Assembly: GCF_000003605.2 (NCBI RefSeq)
Contig: NW_003106261.1
Location: 1 to 44,225, forward strand
Direction of reading: 5' to 3'
DNA: 44,225 nt
Source of the DNA: Saccoglossus kowalevskii
Lineage: Eukaryota; Hemichordata; Enteropneusta; Harrimaniidae
Positions 23,891 to 37,690 of this stretch are shown here, one piece after another (the stretch's first letter is position 1; each line of letters starts with the position of its first letter). The translations under genes and the position numbers were made by a program. The notes beneath the pieces were generated by a model that was given only the letters and a program-made list of their open reading frames with translations, was not told where the DNA came from and did not search any database.

Positions 23891-25165
23891 TCTATAGAAC
23901 CGACACTCGGCCACCAATCTTTGTGTACTAGCCAATAATTGCTTATAATATGCGTTTACGTTGTCTATAGAACCGTCAGTCGGCCACCAATCTGTTTGCA
24001 CTAGCCAATAATTGCTTATAATATGCGTTTACGTTGTCTATAGAACCGACAGTCGGCAACCAATCTTTGTGCACTAGCCAATAATTGCTTATAATATGCG
24101 TTTACGTTGTCTATAGAACCGACAGTCGGCCACCAATCTTTGTGCACTAGCCAATAATTGCTTATAGTATGCGTTTACGTTGTCTATAGAACCGACACTC
24201 GGCCACCAATCTTTGTGCACTAGCCAATAATTGCTTATAATATGCGTTTACGTTGTCTATAGAACCGACAGTCGGCCACCAATCTGTTTGCACTAGCAAA
24301 TAATTGCTTATAATATGCGTTTATGTTGTCTTTAGAACCGACACTCGGCCACCAATCTGTTTGCACTAGCCAATAATTGCTTACAATATGCGTTTACGTT
24401 GTCTATAGAACCGACAGTCGGCAACCAATCTTTGTGCACTAGCCAATAATTGCTTATAATATGCGTTCACGTTGTCTATAGAACAGACACTCGGCCAACA
24501 ATCTTTGTGCACTAGCCAATAATTTCTTATAATATGCGTTTACCTTGTCCATAGAACCGACAGTCGGCCACCAATCTTTGTGCACTAGCCAATAATTGCT
24601 TATAATATGCGTTTACGTTGTCTATAGAACCGACAGTCGGTCACGAATCTTTGTACACTAGGCAATAATTGCTTATAATATGCGTTTATGTTGTCTATAG
24701 AACCGACACTCGGCCACCAATCTTTGTGCACTAGCCAATAATTGCTTATAATATGCGTTTACGTTGTCTATAGAACCGACAGTCGGCCACCAATCTTGGT
24801 GCACTAGCCAATAATTGCTTATAATATGCGTTTACGTTGTCTATAGAACCGACAGTCGGCCACCAATCTTTGTGCACTAGCCAATAATTGCTTATAATAT
24901 GCGTTTACGTTATCTATAGAACCGACAGTCGGCCACCAATCTGTTTGCACTAGCCGATAATTGCTTATAATATGCGTTTACGTTGTCTATAGAACAGACA
25001 GTCGGCCACCAATCTTTGTGTACTAGCCAATAATTGCTTATAATATGCGTTTATGTTGTCTTTAGAACCGACAGACAGCCAACAATCTTTGTGCACTAGC
25101 CAATAATTGCTTATAATATGCGTTTACGATGTCTATAGAACAGACAGTCGGCCACCAATCTTTGT
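23891..25165. repeat. Family D block, copy 2
   Basis: TTATAGTATG is at 24164, exactly 79 monomers from copy 1. The order then lacks the ACAAGCC and GCTAATAATT units. ACCTTGTCCATAG (24542) lies 133 monomers from its partner near 34252, yet CACTCGTTCACC downstream lies 134 away, so one monomer is missing here. The likely site is the hybrid unit at about 24905-24960, which joins GTTATCTATAG to CAGTCGG and GCCGATAATT. Confidence 0.78.
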
Positions 25166-26645
25166 GCACTAGGCAATAATTGCTTATAATATGCGTTTAT
25201 GTTGTCTATAGAACCGACACTCGTTCACCAATCTTTGTACACTAGCCAATAATTGCTTATAATATGCGTTCACGTTGTGTTTAGAACCGACACTCGGCCA
25301 CCAATCTTTGTGCACTAGCCAATAATTGCTTATAATATGCGTTTATGTTGTCTATAGAACCGACAGTCGGCCACCAATCTTTGTGCACTAGCCAATAATT
25401 GCTTATAATATGCGTTCACGTTGTCTATAGAACCGACAGTCGGCAACCAATCTTTGTGCACTAGCCAATAATTGATTATAATATGCGTTTATGTTGTCTA
25501 TAGAACCGACAGTCGGTCACCAATCTTGGTGCACTAGCCAATAATTGCTTATAATATGTGTTTACGTTGTCTATAGAACCGACACTCGGCCACCAATCTT
25601 TGTGCGCTAGCCAATAATTGCTTATAATATGCGTTTATGTTGTCTATAGAACCGACAGTCGGCGACCAATCTTTGTACACTAGCCAATAATTGCTTATAA
25701 TATGCGTTTACGTTGTCTTTAGAACCGACAGTCGGCGACCAATCTTTGTACACTAGCCAATAATTGCTTATAATATGCGTTTACGTTGTCTTTAGAACCG
25801 ACACTCGGCCACCAATCTTTGTGCGCTAGCCAATAATTGCTTATAATATGCGTTTATGTTGTCTATAGAACCGACAGTCGGCCACCAATCTTGGTGCACT
25901 AGCCAATAATTGCTTATAATATGCGTTTATGTTGTCTATAGAACCGACAGTCGGCCACCAATCTTTGTGCACTAGCCAATAATTGCTTATAATATGCGTT
26001 TATGTTGTCTATAGAACCGACAGTCGGCCACCAATCTTTGTGCACTAGCCAATAATTGCTTATAATATGCGTTTATGTTGTCTATAGAACAGACACTCGG
26101 CCACCAATCTTTGTGTACTAGCCAATAATTGCTTATAATATGCGTTTACCTTGTCTATAGAACCGTCAGTCGGCCACCAATCTGTTTGCACTAGCCAATA
26201 ATTGCTTATAATATGTGTTTAGGTTGTCTATAGAACCGACAGTCGGCCACCAGTCTTTTTGCACTAGCCAATAATTGCTTATAATATGCGTTTACGTTGT
26301 CTATATAACCGACAGTCGGCCACCAATCTTGGTGCACTAGCCAATAATTGCTTATAATATGCGTTTACCTTGTCTATAGAACCGACACTCGGCCACCAAT
26401 CTTTGTGTACTAGCCAATAATTGCTTATAATATGCGTTTACGTTGTCTATAGAACCGTCAGTCGGCCACCAATCTGTTTGCACTAGCCAATAATTGCTTA
26501 TAATATGCGTTTACGTTGTCTATAGAACCGACAGTCGGCAACCAATCTTTGTGCACTAGCCAATAATTGCTTATAATATGCGTTAACGTTGTCTATAGAA
26601 CCGACAGTCGGCCACCAATCTTTGTGCACTAGCCAATAATTGCTT
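25166..26645. repeat. Family A block, copy 5
   Basis: AGGCAATAATT, CACTCGTTCACC (25218), GTTGTGTTTAG and the following units pair with 34948 onward at 9,782 bp (134 monomers). By ATATGTGTTTAGG (26211 against 36139) the distance is 136 monomers, so two further units separate the copies in between. Confidence 0.78.
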
Positions 26646-27463
26646 ATAGTATGCGTTTACGTTGTCTATAGAACCGACACTCGGCCACCAATCTGTTTGC
26701 ACTAGCAAATAATTGCTTATAATATGCGTTTATGTTGTCTTTAGAACCGACAGTCGGCCACCAATCTTTGTGCACAAGCCAATAATTGCTTATAATATGC
26801 GTTTACGTTGTCTATAGAACCGTCAGTCGGCCACCAATCTTTGTGTACTAGCTAATAATTGCTTATAATATGCGTTTACGTTGTCTATAGAACCGACACT
26901 CGGCCACCAATCTGTTTGCACTAGCCAATAATTGCTTACAATATGCGTTTACGTTGTCTATAGAACCGACAGTCGGCAACCAATCTTTGTGCACTAGCCA
27001 ATAATTGCTTATAATATGCGTTCACGTTGTCTATAGAACAGACACTCGGCCACCAATCTTTGTGCACTAGCCAATAATTTCTTATAATATGCGTTTACCT
27101 TGTCCATAGAACCGACAGTCGGCCACCAATCTTTGTGCACTAGCCAATAATTGCTTATAATATGCGTTTACGTTGTCTATAGAACCGACAGTCGGTCACG
27201 AATCTTTGTACACTAGGCAATAATTGCTTATAATATGCGTTTATGTTGTCTATAGAACCGACACTCGGCCACCAATCTTTGTGCACTAGCCAATAATTGC
27301 TTATAATATGCGTTTACGTTGTCTATAGAACCGACAGTCGGCCACCAATCTTGGTGCACTAGCCAATAATTGCTTATAATATGCGTTTACGTTGTCTATA
27401 GAACCGACAGTCGGCCACCAATCTGTTTGCACTAGCCAATAATTGCTTATAATATGCGTTTAC
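26646..27463. repeat. Family D block, copy 3
   Basis: TTATAGTATG at 26646 is exactly 34 monomers after copy 2. Here the ACAAGCC and GCTAATAATT units are kept, so ACCTTGTCCATAG (27097) is 35 monomers from 24542. AGGCAATAATT after GGTCACGAATC closes the block. Confidence 0.78.
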
Positions 27464-28330
27464 GTTATCTATAGAACCGGCACTCGGCCACCAATCTGTT
27501 TGCACTAGCCGATAATTGCTTATAATATGCGTTTACGTTGTCTATAGAACCGACAGTCGGCCACCAATCTTTGTGCACTAGCCAATAATTGCTTATAATA
27601 TGCGTTTACCTTGTCTATAGAACCGACAGTCGGCCACCAATCTTTGTGCACTAGCCAATAATTGCTTATAATATGCGTTTACGTTATCTATAGAACCGGC
27701 ACTCGGCCACCAATCTGTTTGCACTAGCCGATAATTGCTTATAATATGCGTTTTCGTTGTCTATAGAACCGACAGTCGGCCACCAATCTTTGTGCACTAG
27801 CCAATAATTGCTTATAATATGCGTTTACGTTGTCTATAGAACCGACAGTCGGCCACCAATCTTTGTGTACTAGCCAATAATTGCTTATAATATGCGTTTA
27901 TGTTGTCTTTAGAACCGACAGACAGCCACCAATCTTTGTGCACTAGCCAATAATTGCTTATAATATGCGTTTATGTTGTCTATAGAACAGACAGTCGGCC
28001 ACCAATCTTTGTGCACTAGCCAATAATTGCTTATAATATGCGTTTATGTTGTCTTTAGAACCGACAGACAGCCTCCAATCTTTGTGCACTAGCCAATAAT
28101 TGCTTATAATATGCGTTTACGTTGTCTATAGAACAGACAGTCGGCCACCAATCTTTGTGCACTAGCCAATAATTGCTTATAATATGCGTTTATGTTGTCT
28201 TTAGAACCGACAGACAGCCACCAATCTTTGTGCACTAGCCAATAATTGTTTATAATATGCGTTTATGTTGTCTTTAGAACCGACAGACAGCCACCAATCT
28301 TTGTGCACTAGCCAATAATTGCTTATAATA
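27464..28330. repeat. 3-monomer duplication and alternating dimers
   Basis: GTTATCTATAG units at 27464 and 27683 are 219 bp apart, the same step as at 3595/3814 and 39876/40095. The dimer alternation of AACAGACAGTCGG and CAGACAGCC units follows, ending with two CAGACAGCC units in a row near 28210 and 28283, which breaks the alternation. Confidence 0.78.
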
Positions 28331-29770
28331 TGCGTTTACGTTGTCTATAGAACCGACAGTCGGCCACCAATCTTGGTGCACTAGCCAATAATTGCTTATA
28401 ATATGCGTTTACGTTGTCTATAGAACCGACAGACAGCCACCAATCTTGGTGCACTAGCCAATAATTGCTTATAATATGCATTTACGTTGTCTATAGAACC
28501 GGCACTCGGCCACCAATCTGTTTGCACTAGCCGATAATTGCTTATAATATGCGTTTACGTTGTCTATAGAACCGACAGTCGGCCACCAATCTTTGTGCAC
28601 TAGCCAATAATTGCTTATAATATGCGTTTACGTTGTCTATAGAACAGACAGTCGGCCACCAATCTTTGTGCACTAGCCAATAATTGCTTATTATATGCGT
28701 TTACGTTGTCTATAGAACCGACAGACAGCCACCAATCTTGGTGCACTAGCCAATAATTGCTTATAATATGCATTTACGTTATCTATAGAACCGGCACTCG
28801 GCCACCAATCTGTTTGCGCTAGCCGATAATTGCTTATAATATGCGTTTACGTTGTCTATAGAACCGACAGTCGGCCACCAATCTTTGTGCACTAGCCAAT
28901 AATTGCTTATAACATGCGTTTACGTTGTCAATAGAACAGACAGTCGGCCACCAATCTTTGTGCACTAGCCAATAATTGCTTATAATATGCGTTTACGTTG
29001 TCTATAGAACAGACAGTCGGCCACCAATCTTTGTGCACTAGCCAATAATTGCTTATAATATGCGTTTATGTTGTCTTTAGAACCGACAGACAGCCACCAA
29101 TCTTTGTGCACTAGCCAATAATTGCTTATAATATGCGTTTACGTTGTCTATAGAACAGACAGTCAGCCACCAATCTTTGTGCACTAGCCAATAATTGCTT
29201 ATAATATGCGTTTACGTTGTCTATAGAACCGACAGTCGGCCACCAATCTTTGTGCACTAGCCAATAATTGCTTATAATATGCGTTTACGTTGTCTATAGA
29301 ACCGACAGTCGGCCACCAATCTTTGTGCACCATCCAATAATTGCTTATAATATGCGTTTACGTTGTCTATAGAACCGACAGTCGGCAACCACTCTTTGTG
29401 CACTAGCCAATAATTGCTTACAATATGCGTTTATGTTGTCTATAGAACCGACAGTCGGTCACCAATCTTGGTGCACTAGCCAATAATTGCTTATAATATG
29501 TGTTTACGTTGTCTATAGAACCGACACTCGGCCACCAATCTTGGTGCACTAGCCAATAATTGCTTATAATATGCGTTTATGTTGTCTATAGAACCGACAG
29601 TCGGCCACCAATCTTTGTGCACTAGCCAATAATTGCTTATAATATGCGTTTATGTTGTCTATAGAACCGACAGTCGGCCACCAATCTTGGTGCACTAGCC
29701 AATAATTGCTTATAATATGCGTTTATGTTGTCTATAGAACCGACGGTCGGCCACCAATCTTTGTGCACTA
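28331..29770. repeat. Mixed monomers, part paired with 41720-42085
   Basis: The CTGTTTGCGCTAGCC unit near 28812 and GTTGTCAATAG (28925) recur in order at 41744 and 41850, 177 monomers away plus four indel bases. From 29160 the units are near the majority form. CACCATCCAATAATT (29328) and ACCACTCTTTG (29389) are single-copy variants that I did not see elsewhere. Confidence 0.72.
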
Positions 29771-30304
29771 GCCAATAATTGTTTAAAACATGCGTTTACA
29801 TTGTCCATAGAACCGACAGTCGGCCACGAATCTTTGTACACTAGCCAATAATTGCTTATAATATGCGTTTACGTTGTCTATAGAACCGACAGTCGGTCAC
29901 GAATCTTTGTACACTAGCCAATAATTGCTTATAATATGCGTTTACGTTGTCTATAGAACCGACACTCAGCCACCAATCTTTGTGCACTAGCCAATAATTG
30001 CTTATAATATGCGTTTACGTTGTCTATAGAACCGACAGTCGGTCACGAATCTTTGTACACTAGCCAATAATTGCTTATAATATGCGTTTACGTTGTCTAT
30101 AGAACCGACACTCGGCCACCAATCTTTGTGTACTAGCCAATAATTGCTTATAATATGCGTTTACGTTGTCTATTGAACCGTCAGTTGGCCACCAATCTTT
30201 GTGCACTATGCAATAATTGCTTATAATATGCGTTTACGTTGTCTATAGAACCGACAGTCGGCCACCAATCTTGGTGCACTAGCCATTAATTGCTTATAAT
30301 ATGC
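29771..30304. repeat. GTTTAAAACATG block
   Basis: GTTTAAAACATG with TTTACATTGTCCATAG and CACGAATC starts at 29781, exactly 148 monomers after the one at 18977. The following CTATTGAACCGTCAG (30170), CTATGCAATAATT and GCCATTAATTG units match 20.6-20.9 kb. GTCAGTTGG at 30181 is a CpG to TpG change in the dyad. Confidence 0.76.
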
Positions 30305-32309
30305 GTTTATGTTGTCTATAGAACCGACAGTCGGCCACCAATCTTTGTGTACTAGCCAATAATTGCTTATAATATGCGTTTACGTTGTCTATAGAACCGA
30401 CACTCGGCCACCAATCTTTGTGCACTAGCCAATAATTGCTTATAATATGCGTTCACGTTGTCTATAGAACCGACAGTCGGCCACCAATCTTTGTGCACTA
30501 GCCAATAATTGCTTATAATATGCGTTTACGTTGTCTATAGAACCGACACTCTGCCACCAATCTTTGCACACTAGCCAATAATTGCTTATAACATGCGTTT
30601 ACGTTGTCTATAGAACCGACACTCGGCCACCAATCTTTGTGCACTAGCCAATAATTGCTTATAATATGCGTTTATGTTGTCTATAGAACCGACAGTCGGC
30701 CACCAATCTTTGTGCACTAGCCAATAATTGCTTATAATATGCGTTTACGTTGTCTATAGAACCGACAGTCGGCAACCAGTCTTTGTGCACTAGCCAATAA
30801 TTGCTTATAATATGCGTTTACGTTGTCTATAGAACCGACACTCGGCCACCAGTCTTTGTGCACTAGCCAATAATTGCTTATAATATGCGTTTACGTTGTC
30901 TATAGAACCGACAGTCGGCCACCAATCTTTGTGCACTAGCCAATAATTGCTTATAATATGCGTTTACGTTGTCTATAGAACCGACAGTCGGCAACCAGTC
31001 TTTGTGCACTAGCCAATAATTGCTTATAATATGCGTTTACGTTGTCTATAGAACCGACAGTCGGCCACCAATCTTTGTGCACTAGCCAATAATTGCTTAT
31101 AATATGCGTTTACGTTGTCTATAGAACCGACAGTCGGCCACCAATCTTGGTGCACTAGCCAATAATTGCTTATAATATGTGTTTATGTTGTCTATAGAAC
31201 CGACAGTTGGCCACCAATCTTGGTGCACTAGCCAATAATTGCTTATAATATGCGTTTACGTTGTCTATAGAACCGACAGTCGGCCACCACTCTGTTTGCA
31301 CTAGCCAATAATTGCTTATAATATGCGTTTACGTTGTCTATAGAACCGACAGTCGGCCACCAATCTGTTTGCACTAGCCAATAATTGCTTATAACATGCG
31401 TTTACGTTGTCTATAGAACCGACAGTCGGCCGCCAATCTGTTTGCACTAGCCAATAATTGCTTATAATATGCGTTTACGTTGTCTATAGAACCGACAGTC
31501 GGCCACCAATCTTTGTGCACTAGCCAATAATTGCTTATAATATGCGTTTACGTTGTCTTTAGAACCGACACTCGGCCACCAATCTTTGTGCACTAGCCAA
31601 TAATTGCTTATAATATGCGTTTATGTTGTCTATAGAACCGACACTCGTCCACCAATCTTTGTACACTAGCCAATAATTGCTTATAATATGCGTTCACGTT
31701 GTGTTTAGAACCGACACTCGGCCACCAATCTTTGTGCATTAGCCAATAATTGCTTATAATATGCGTTTATGTTGTCTATAGAACCGACAGTCGGCGACCA
31801 ATCTTTGTACACTAGCCAATAATTGCTTATAATATGCGTTTACGTTGTCTTTAGAACCGACACTCGGCCACCAATCTTTGTGCGCTAGCCAATAATTGCT
31901 TATAATATGCGTTTATGTTGTCTATAGAACCGACAGTCGGCCACCAATCTTTGTGCACTAGCCAATAATTGCTTATAATATGCGTTTATGTTGTCTATAG
32001 AACCGACAGTCGGCCACCAATCTGTTTGCACTAGCCAATAATTGCTTATAATATGCGTTTACGTTGTCTTTAGAACCGACACTCGGCCACCAATCTTTGT
32101 GCGCTAGCCAATAATTGCTTATAATATGCGTTTATGTTGTCTATAGAACCGACAGTCGGCCACCAATCTTTGTGCACTAGCCAATAATTGCTTATAATAT
32201 GCGTTTATGTTGTCTATAGAACCGACAGTCGGCCACCAATCTGTTTGCACTAGCCAATAATTGCTTATAATATGCGTTTATGTTGTCTATAGAACCGACA
32301 GTCGGCCAC
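30305..32309. repeat. Copy of 11691-12140, then two 3-monomer duplications
   Basis: Bases 30305-30755 repeat the 11.7 kb block. GGCAACCAGTC units at 30771 and 30990 are 219 bp apart. Near-majority units follow, with a family A fragment (CACTCGTCCACC, GTTGTGTTTAG) at about 31640-31780. GTCTTTAG/GCGCTAGCC units then recur at 31847 and 32066, again 219 bp apart. Confidence 0.76.
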
Positions 32310-33220
32310 CAATCTTGGTGCACTAGCCAATAATTGCTTATAATATGCGTTTACGTTGTCTATAGAACCGACAGTCGGCCACCAATCTGTTTGCACTAGC
32401 CAATAATTGCTTATAATATGCGTTTACGTTATCTATAGAACCGGCACTCGGCCACCAATCTGTTTGCACTAGCCGATAATTGCTTATAATGTGCGTTTAC
32501 GTTGTCTATAGAACCGACAGTCGGCCACCAATCTGTTTGCACTAGCCAATAATTGCTTATAATATGCGTTTACGTTGTCTATAGAACCGACAGTCGGCCA
32601 CCAATCTTTGTGTACTAGCCAATAATTGCTTATAATATGCGTTTACGTTGTCTACAGAACCGACAGTCGCGCACCAATCTTTGTACACTAGCCAATAATT
32701 GCTTATAATATGCGTTTATGTTGTCTATAGAACCGACAGTCGGCCACCAATCATTGTGTACTAGCCAATAATTGCTTATAACATGCGTTTACGTTGTCTA
32801 TAGAACCGACACTCGGCCACCAATCTTTTTACACTAGCCAATAATTGCTTATAATATGCGTTTACGTTGTCTATAGAACCGACAGTCGGGCACCAATCTT
32901 GGTGCACTAGCCAATAATTGCTTATAATATGCGTTTACGTTGTCTATAGAACCGACACTCGGCCACCAATCTTTGTGTACTAGCCAATAATTGCTTATAA
33001 TATGCGTTTACGTTGTCTATAGAACCGTCAGTCGGCCACCAATCTGTTTGCACTAGCCAATAATTGCTTATAATATGTGTTTACGTTGTCTATAGAACCG
33101 ACAGTCGGCAACCAATCTTTGTGCACTAGCCAATAATTGCTTATAATATGCGTTTACGTTGTCTATAGAACCGACAGTCGGCCACCAATCTTTGTGCACT
33201 AGCCAATAATTGCTTATAAT
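32310..33220. repeat. Family B block, copy 2
   Basis: Near-identical to 2015-2925 at exactly 415 monomers, with one change seen (CTACAG at 32653-32658 in place of CTATAG). ATAATGTGCG is at 32486. The cumulative indel count between the two copies is zero although 20 or more single-base indels lie between them. Confidence 0.83.
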
Positions 33221-33910
33221 ATGCGTTTACGTTGTCTATAGAACCGACAGTCGGCCACCAATCTTTGTGCACTAGCCAATAATTGCTTATAATATGCGTT
33301 TACGTTGTCTATAGAACAGACAGTCGGCCACCAATCTGTTTGCACTAGCCAATAATTGCTTATAATATGCGTTTACGTTGTCTATAGAACAGACAGTCGG
33401 CCACCAATCTTTGTGCACTAGCCAATAATTGCTTATAATATGCGTTTATGTTGTCTTTAGAACCGACAGACAGCCACCAATCTTTGTGCACTAGCCAATA
33501 ATTGCTTATAATATGCGTTTACGTTGTCTATAGAACCGACAGTCGGCCACCAATCTTGGTGCACTAGCCAATAATTGCTTATAATATGCGTTTACGTTAT
33601 CTATAGAACCGGCACTCGGCCACCAATCTGTTTGCACTAGCCGATAATTGCTTATAATATGCGTTTACGTTGTCTATAGAACCGACAGTCGGCCACCAAT
33701 CTGTTTGCACTAGCCAATAATTGCTTATAATATGCGTTTACGTTGTCTATAGAACCGACAGTCGGCCACCAATCTTTGTGTACTAGCCAATAATTGCTTA
33801 TAATATGCGTTTACGTTGTCTATAGAACCGACAGTCGCGCACCAATCTTTGTACACTAGCCAATAATTGCTTATAATATGCGTTTATGTTGTCTATAGAA
33901 CCGACAGTCG
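33221..33910. repeat. Block paired with about 40380-40905
   Basis: From about 33370 the order (AACAGACAGTCGG, CAGACAGCC, CTTGGTGC, GTTATCTATAG at 33596 with GCCGATAATT, CTGTTTGC, TTTGTGTAC, GTCGCGCACC, TTTGTACAC) repeats 96 monomers plus two bases downstream. The two copies part after GTTTATGTTG near 33890 and 40900. Confidence 0.78.
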
Positions 33911-34950
33911 GCGACCAATCTTTGTGCACAAGCCAATAATTGCTTATAATATGCGTTTACGTTGTCTATAGAACCGTCAGTCGGCCACCAATCTTTGTGT
34001 ACTAGCTAATAATTGCTTATAATATGCGTTTACGTTGTCTATAGAACCGACACTCGGCCACCAATCTGTTTGCACTAGCCAATAATTGCTTACAATATGC
34101 GTTTACGTTGTCTATAGAACCGACAGTCGGCAACCAATCTTTGTGCACTAGCCAATAATTGCTTATAATATGCGTTCACGTTGTCTATAGAACAGACACT
34201 CGGCCACCAATCTTTGTGCACTAGCCAATAATTTCTTATAATATGCGTTTACCTTGTCCATAGAACCGACAGTCGGCCACCAATCTTTGTGCACTAGCCA
34301 ATAATTGCTTATAATATGCGTTTACGTTGTCTATAGAACCGACAGTCGGTCACGAATCTTTGTACACTAGGCAATAATTGCTTATAATATGCGTTTATGT
34401 TGTCTATAGAACCGACACTCGGCCACCAATCTTTGTGCACTAGCCAATAATTGCTTATAATATGCGTTTACGTTGTCTATAGAACCGACAGTCGGCCACC
34501 AATCTTGGTGCACTAGCCAATAATTGCTTATAATATGCGTTTACGTTGTCTATAGAACCGACAGTCGGCCACCAATCTTTGTGCACTAGCCAATAATTGC
34601 TTATAATATGCGTTTACGTTATCTATAGAACCGGCACTCGGCCACCAATCTGTTTGCACTAGCCGATAATTGCTTATAATATGCGTTTACGTTGTCTATA
34701 GAACCGACAGTCGGCCACCAATCTTTGTGCACTAGCCAATAATTGCTTATAATATGCGTTTACGTTGTCTATAGAACAGACAGTCGGCCACCAATCTTTG
34801 TGTACTAGCCAATAATTGCTTATAATATGCGTTTATGTTGTCTTTAGAACCGACAGACAGCCACCAATCTTTGTGCACTAGCCAATAATTGCTTATAATA
34901 TGCGTTTACGATGTCTATAGAACAGACAGTCGGCCACCAATCTTTGTGCA
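33911..34950. repeat. Family D block, copy 4
   Basis: The block enters at an ACAAGCC unit with CGGCGACC upstream, so it joins a family D order part-way. GCTAATAATT, GCTTACAATATG, GCGTTCACG, ACCTTGTCCATAG (34251), AGGCAATAATT, GTTATCTATAG and GTTTACGATGTC follow. It keeps the monomer that copy 2 lacks near 24.9 kb. Confidence 0.78.
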
Positions 34951-36162
34951 CTAGGCAATAATTGCTTATAATATGCGTTTATGTTGTCTATAGAACCGAC
35001 ACTCGTTCACCAATCTTTGTACACTAGCCAATAATTGCTTATAATATGCGTTCACGTTGTGTTTAGAACCGACACTCGGCCACCAATCTTTGTGCACTAG
35101 CCAATAATTGCTTATAATATGCGTTTATGTTGTCTATAGAACCGACAGTCGGCCACCAATCTTTGTGCACTAGCCAATAATTGCTTATAATATGCGTTCA
35201 CGTTGTCTATAGAACCGACAGTCGGCAACCAATCTTTGTGCACTAGCCAATAATTGATTATAATATGCGTTTATGTTGTCTATAGAACCGACAGTCGGTC
35301 ACCAATCTTGGTGCACTAGCCAATAATTGCTTATAATATGTGTTTACGTTGTCTATAGAACCGACACTCGGCCACCAATCTTGGTGCGCTAGCCAATAAT
35401 TGCTTATAATATGCGTTTATGTTGTCTATAGAACCGACAGTCGGCGACCAATCTTTGTACACTAGCCAATAATTGCTTATAATATGCGTTTACGTTGTCT
35501 TTAGAACCGACACTCGGCCACCAATCTTTGTGCGCTAGCCAATAATTGCTTATAATATGCGTTTACGTTGTCTATAGAACCGACAGTCGGCCACCAATCT
35601 TTGTGCACTAGCCAATAATTGCTTATAATATGCGTTTATGTTGTCTATAGAACCGACAGTCGGCGACCAATCTTTGTACACTAGCCAATAATTGCTTATA
35701 ATATGCGTTTACGTTGTCTTTAGAACCGACACTCGGCCACCAATCTTTGTGCGCTAGCCAATAATTGCTTATAATATGCGTTTATGTTGTCTATAGAACC
35801 GACAGTCGGCCACCAATCTTGGTGCACTAGCCAATAATTGCTTATAATATGCGTTTATGTTGTCTATAGAACCGACAGTCGGCCACCAATCTTTGTGCAC
35901 TAGCCAATAATTGCTTATAATATGCGTTTATGTTGTCTATAGAACCGACAGTCGGCCACCAATCTTTGTGCACTAGCCAATAATTGCTTATAATATGCGT
36001 TTATGTTGTCTATAGAACAGACACTCGGCCACCAATCTTTGTGTACTAGCCAATAATTGCTTATAATATGCGTTTACCTTGTCTATAGAACCGTCAGTCG
36101 GCCACCAATCTGTTTGCACTAGCCAATAATTGCTTATAATATGTGTTTAGGTTGTCTATAGA
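34951..36162. repeat. Family A block, copy 6
   Basis: CACTCGTTCACC at 35000 is 134 monomers after copy 5. GTCTTTAG/GCGCTAGCC units occur twice near 35.5 and 35.7 kb, three monomers apart. The block stops at ATATGTGTTTAGG (36139) and a GAACCCGGC insertion, where sequence switches to that of 21.1 kb. Confidence 0.8.
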
Positions 36163-37690
36163 ACCCGGCACTCGGCCACCAATCTGTTTGCACTAGCCGA
36201 TAATTGCTTATAATATGCGTTTACATTGTCTATAGAACCGACAGTCGGCCACCAATCTTTGTGCACTAGCCAATAATTGCTTATAATATGCGTTTACGTT
36301 GTCTAAAGAACAGACAGTCGGCCACCAATCTTTGTGCACTAGCCAATAATTGCTTATAACATGCGTTTACGTTGTCTATAGAACAGACAGTCGGCCACCA
36401 ATCTTTGTGCACTAGCCAATAATTGCTTATAATATGCGTTTACGTTGTCTATAGAACAGACAGTCGGTCACCAATCTTTGTGCACTAGCCAATAATTGCT
36501 TATAATATGCGTTTATGTTGTCTTTAGAACCGACAGACAGCCACCAATCTTTGTGCACTAGCCAATAATTGCTTATAATATGCGTTTACGTTGTCTATAG
36601 AACAGACAGTCGGCCACCAATCTTTGTGCACTAGCCAATAATTGCTTATAATATGCGTTTATGTTGTCTTTAGAACCGACAGACAGCCACCAATCTTTGT
36701 GCACTAGCCAATAATTGCTTATAATATGCGTTTACGTTGTCTATAGAACAGACAGTCGGCCACCAATCTTTGTGCACTAGCCAATAATTGCTTATAACAT
36801 GCGTTTACGTTGTCTATAGAACAGACAGTCGGCCACCAATCTTTGTGCACTAGCCAATAATTGCTTATAATATGCGTTTACGTTGTCTATAGAACAGACA
36901 GTCGGCCACCAATCTGTTTGCACTAGCCAATAATTGCTTATAATATGCGTTTACGTTGTCTATAGAACCGACAGTCGGCCACCAATCTGTTTGCACTAGC
37001 CAATAATTGCTTATAATATGCGTTTACGTTATCTATAGAACCGGCACTCGGCCACCAATCTGTTTGCACTAGCCAATAATTGCTTATAATATGTGTTTAC
37101 GTTGTCTGTAGAACCGACAGTCGGCCACCAATCTTTGTGCACTAGCCAATAATTGCTTATAATATGCGTTTACGTTATCTATAGAACCGACAGTCGGCCA
37201 CCAATCTTTGTTGCACTAGACAATAATTGCTTATAATATGCGTTTACGTTGTCTATACAACCGACAGTCGGCCACCAATCTTTTTACACTAGCCAATAAT
37301 TGCTTATGATATGCGTTTACGTTGTCTATAGAACCGACAGTCGGCGACCAATCTTAGTGCGCTAGCCAATGATTGCTTATAATATGCGTTTATGTTGTCT
37401 ATAGAACCGACAGTCGGCCACCAATCTTTGTGCACTAGCCAATAATTGCTTATGACATGCGTTTACGTTGTCTATAGAACAGACAGTCGGCCACCAATCT
37501 TTGTGCACTAGCCAATAATTGCTTGTAATATGCGTTTACGTTGTCTATAGAACAGACAGTCGGCCACCAATCTTTGTGCACTAGCCAATAATTGCTTATA
37601 ATATGCGTTTACGTTGTCTATAGAACAGCCAGTCGGCCACCAATCTTTGTACACTAGCCAATAATTGCTTATAATATGCGTTTATGTTGT
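36163..37690. repeat. Dimer units and family C copy 6, paired with 41838-43168
   Basis: From 36360 to about 37690 the order pairs with 41838-43168 at 5,478 bp (75 monomers plus three): TTATAACATG, alternating AACAGAC and CAGACAGCC units, GTTATCTATAG, TTGTTGCACTAGAC (+1, about 37208), CTATACAACC, CTTAGTGCGCTAG with CCAATGATTG, TTATGACATG, CTTGTAATATG and AACAGCCAGTCGG. Differences seen include CTGTAG at 37106 and GTTGTCAATAG at 41850. Confidence 0.83.
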
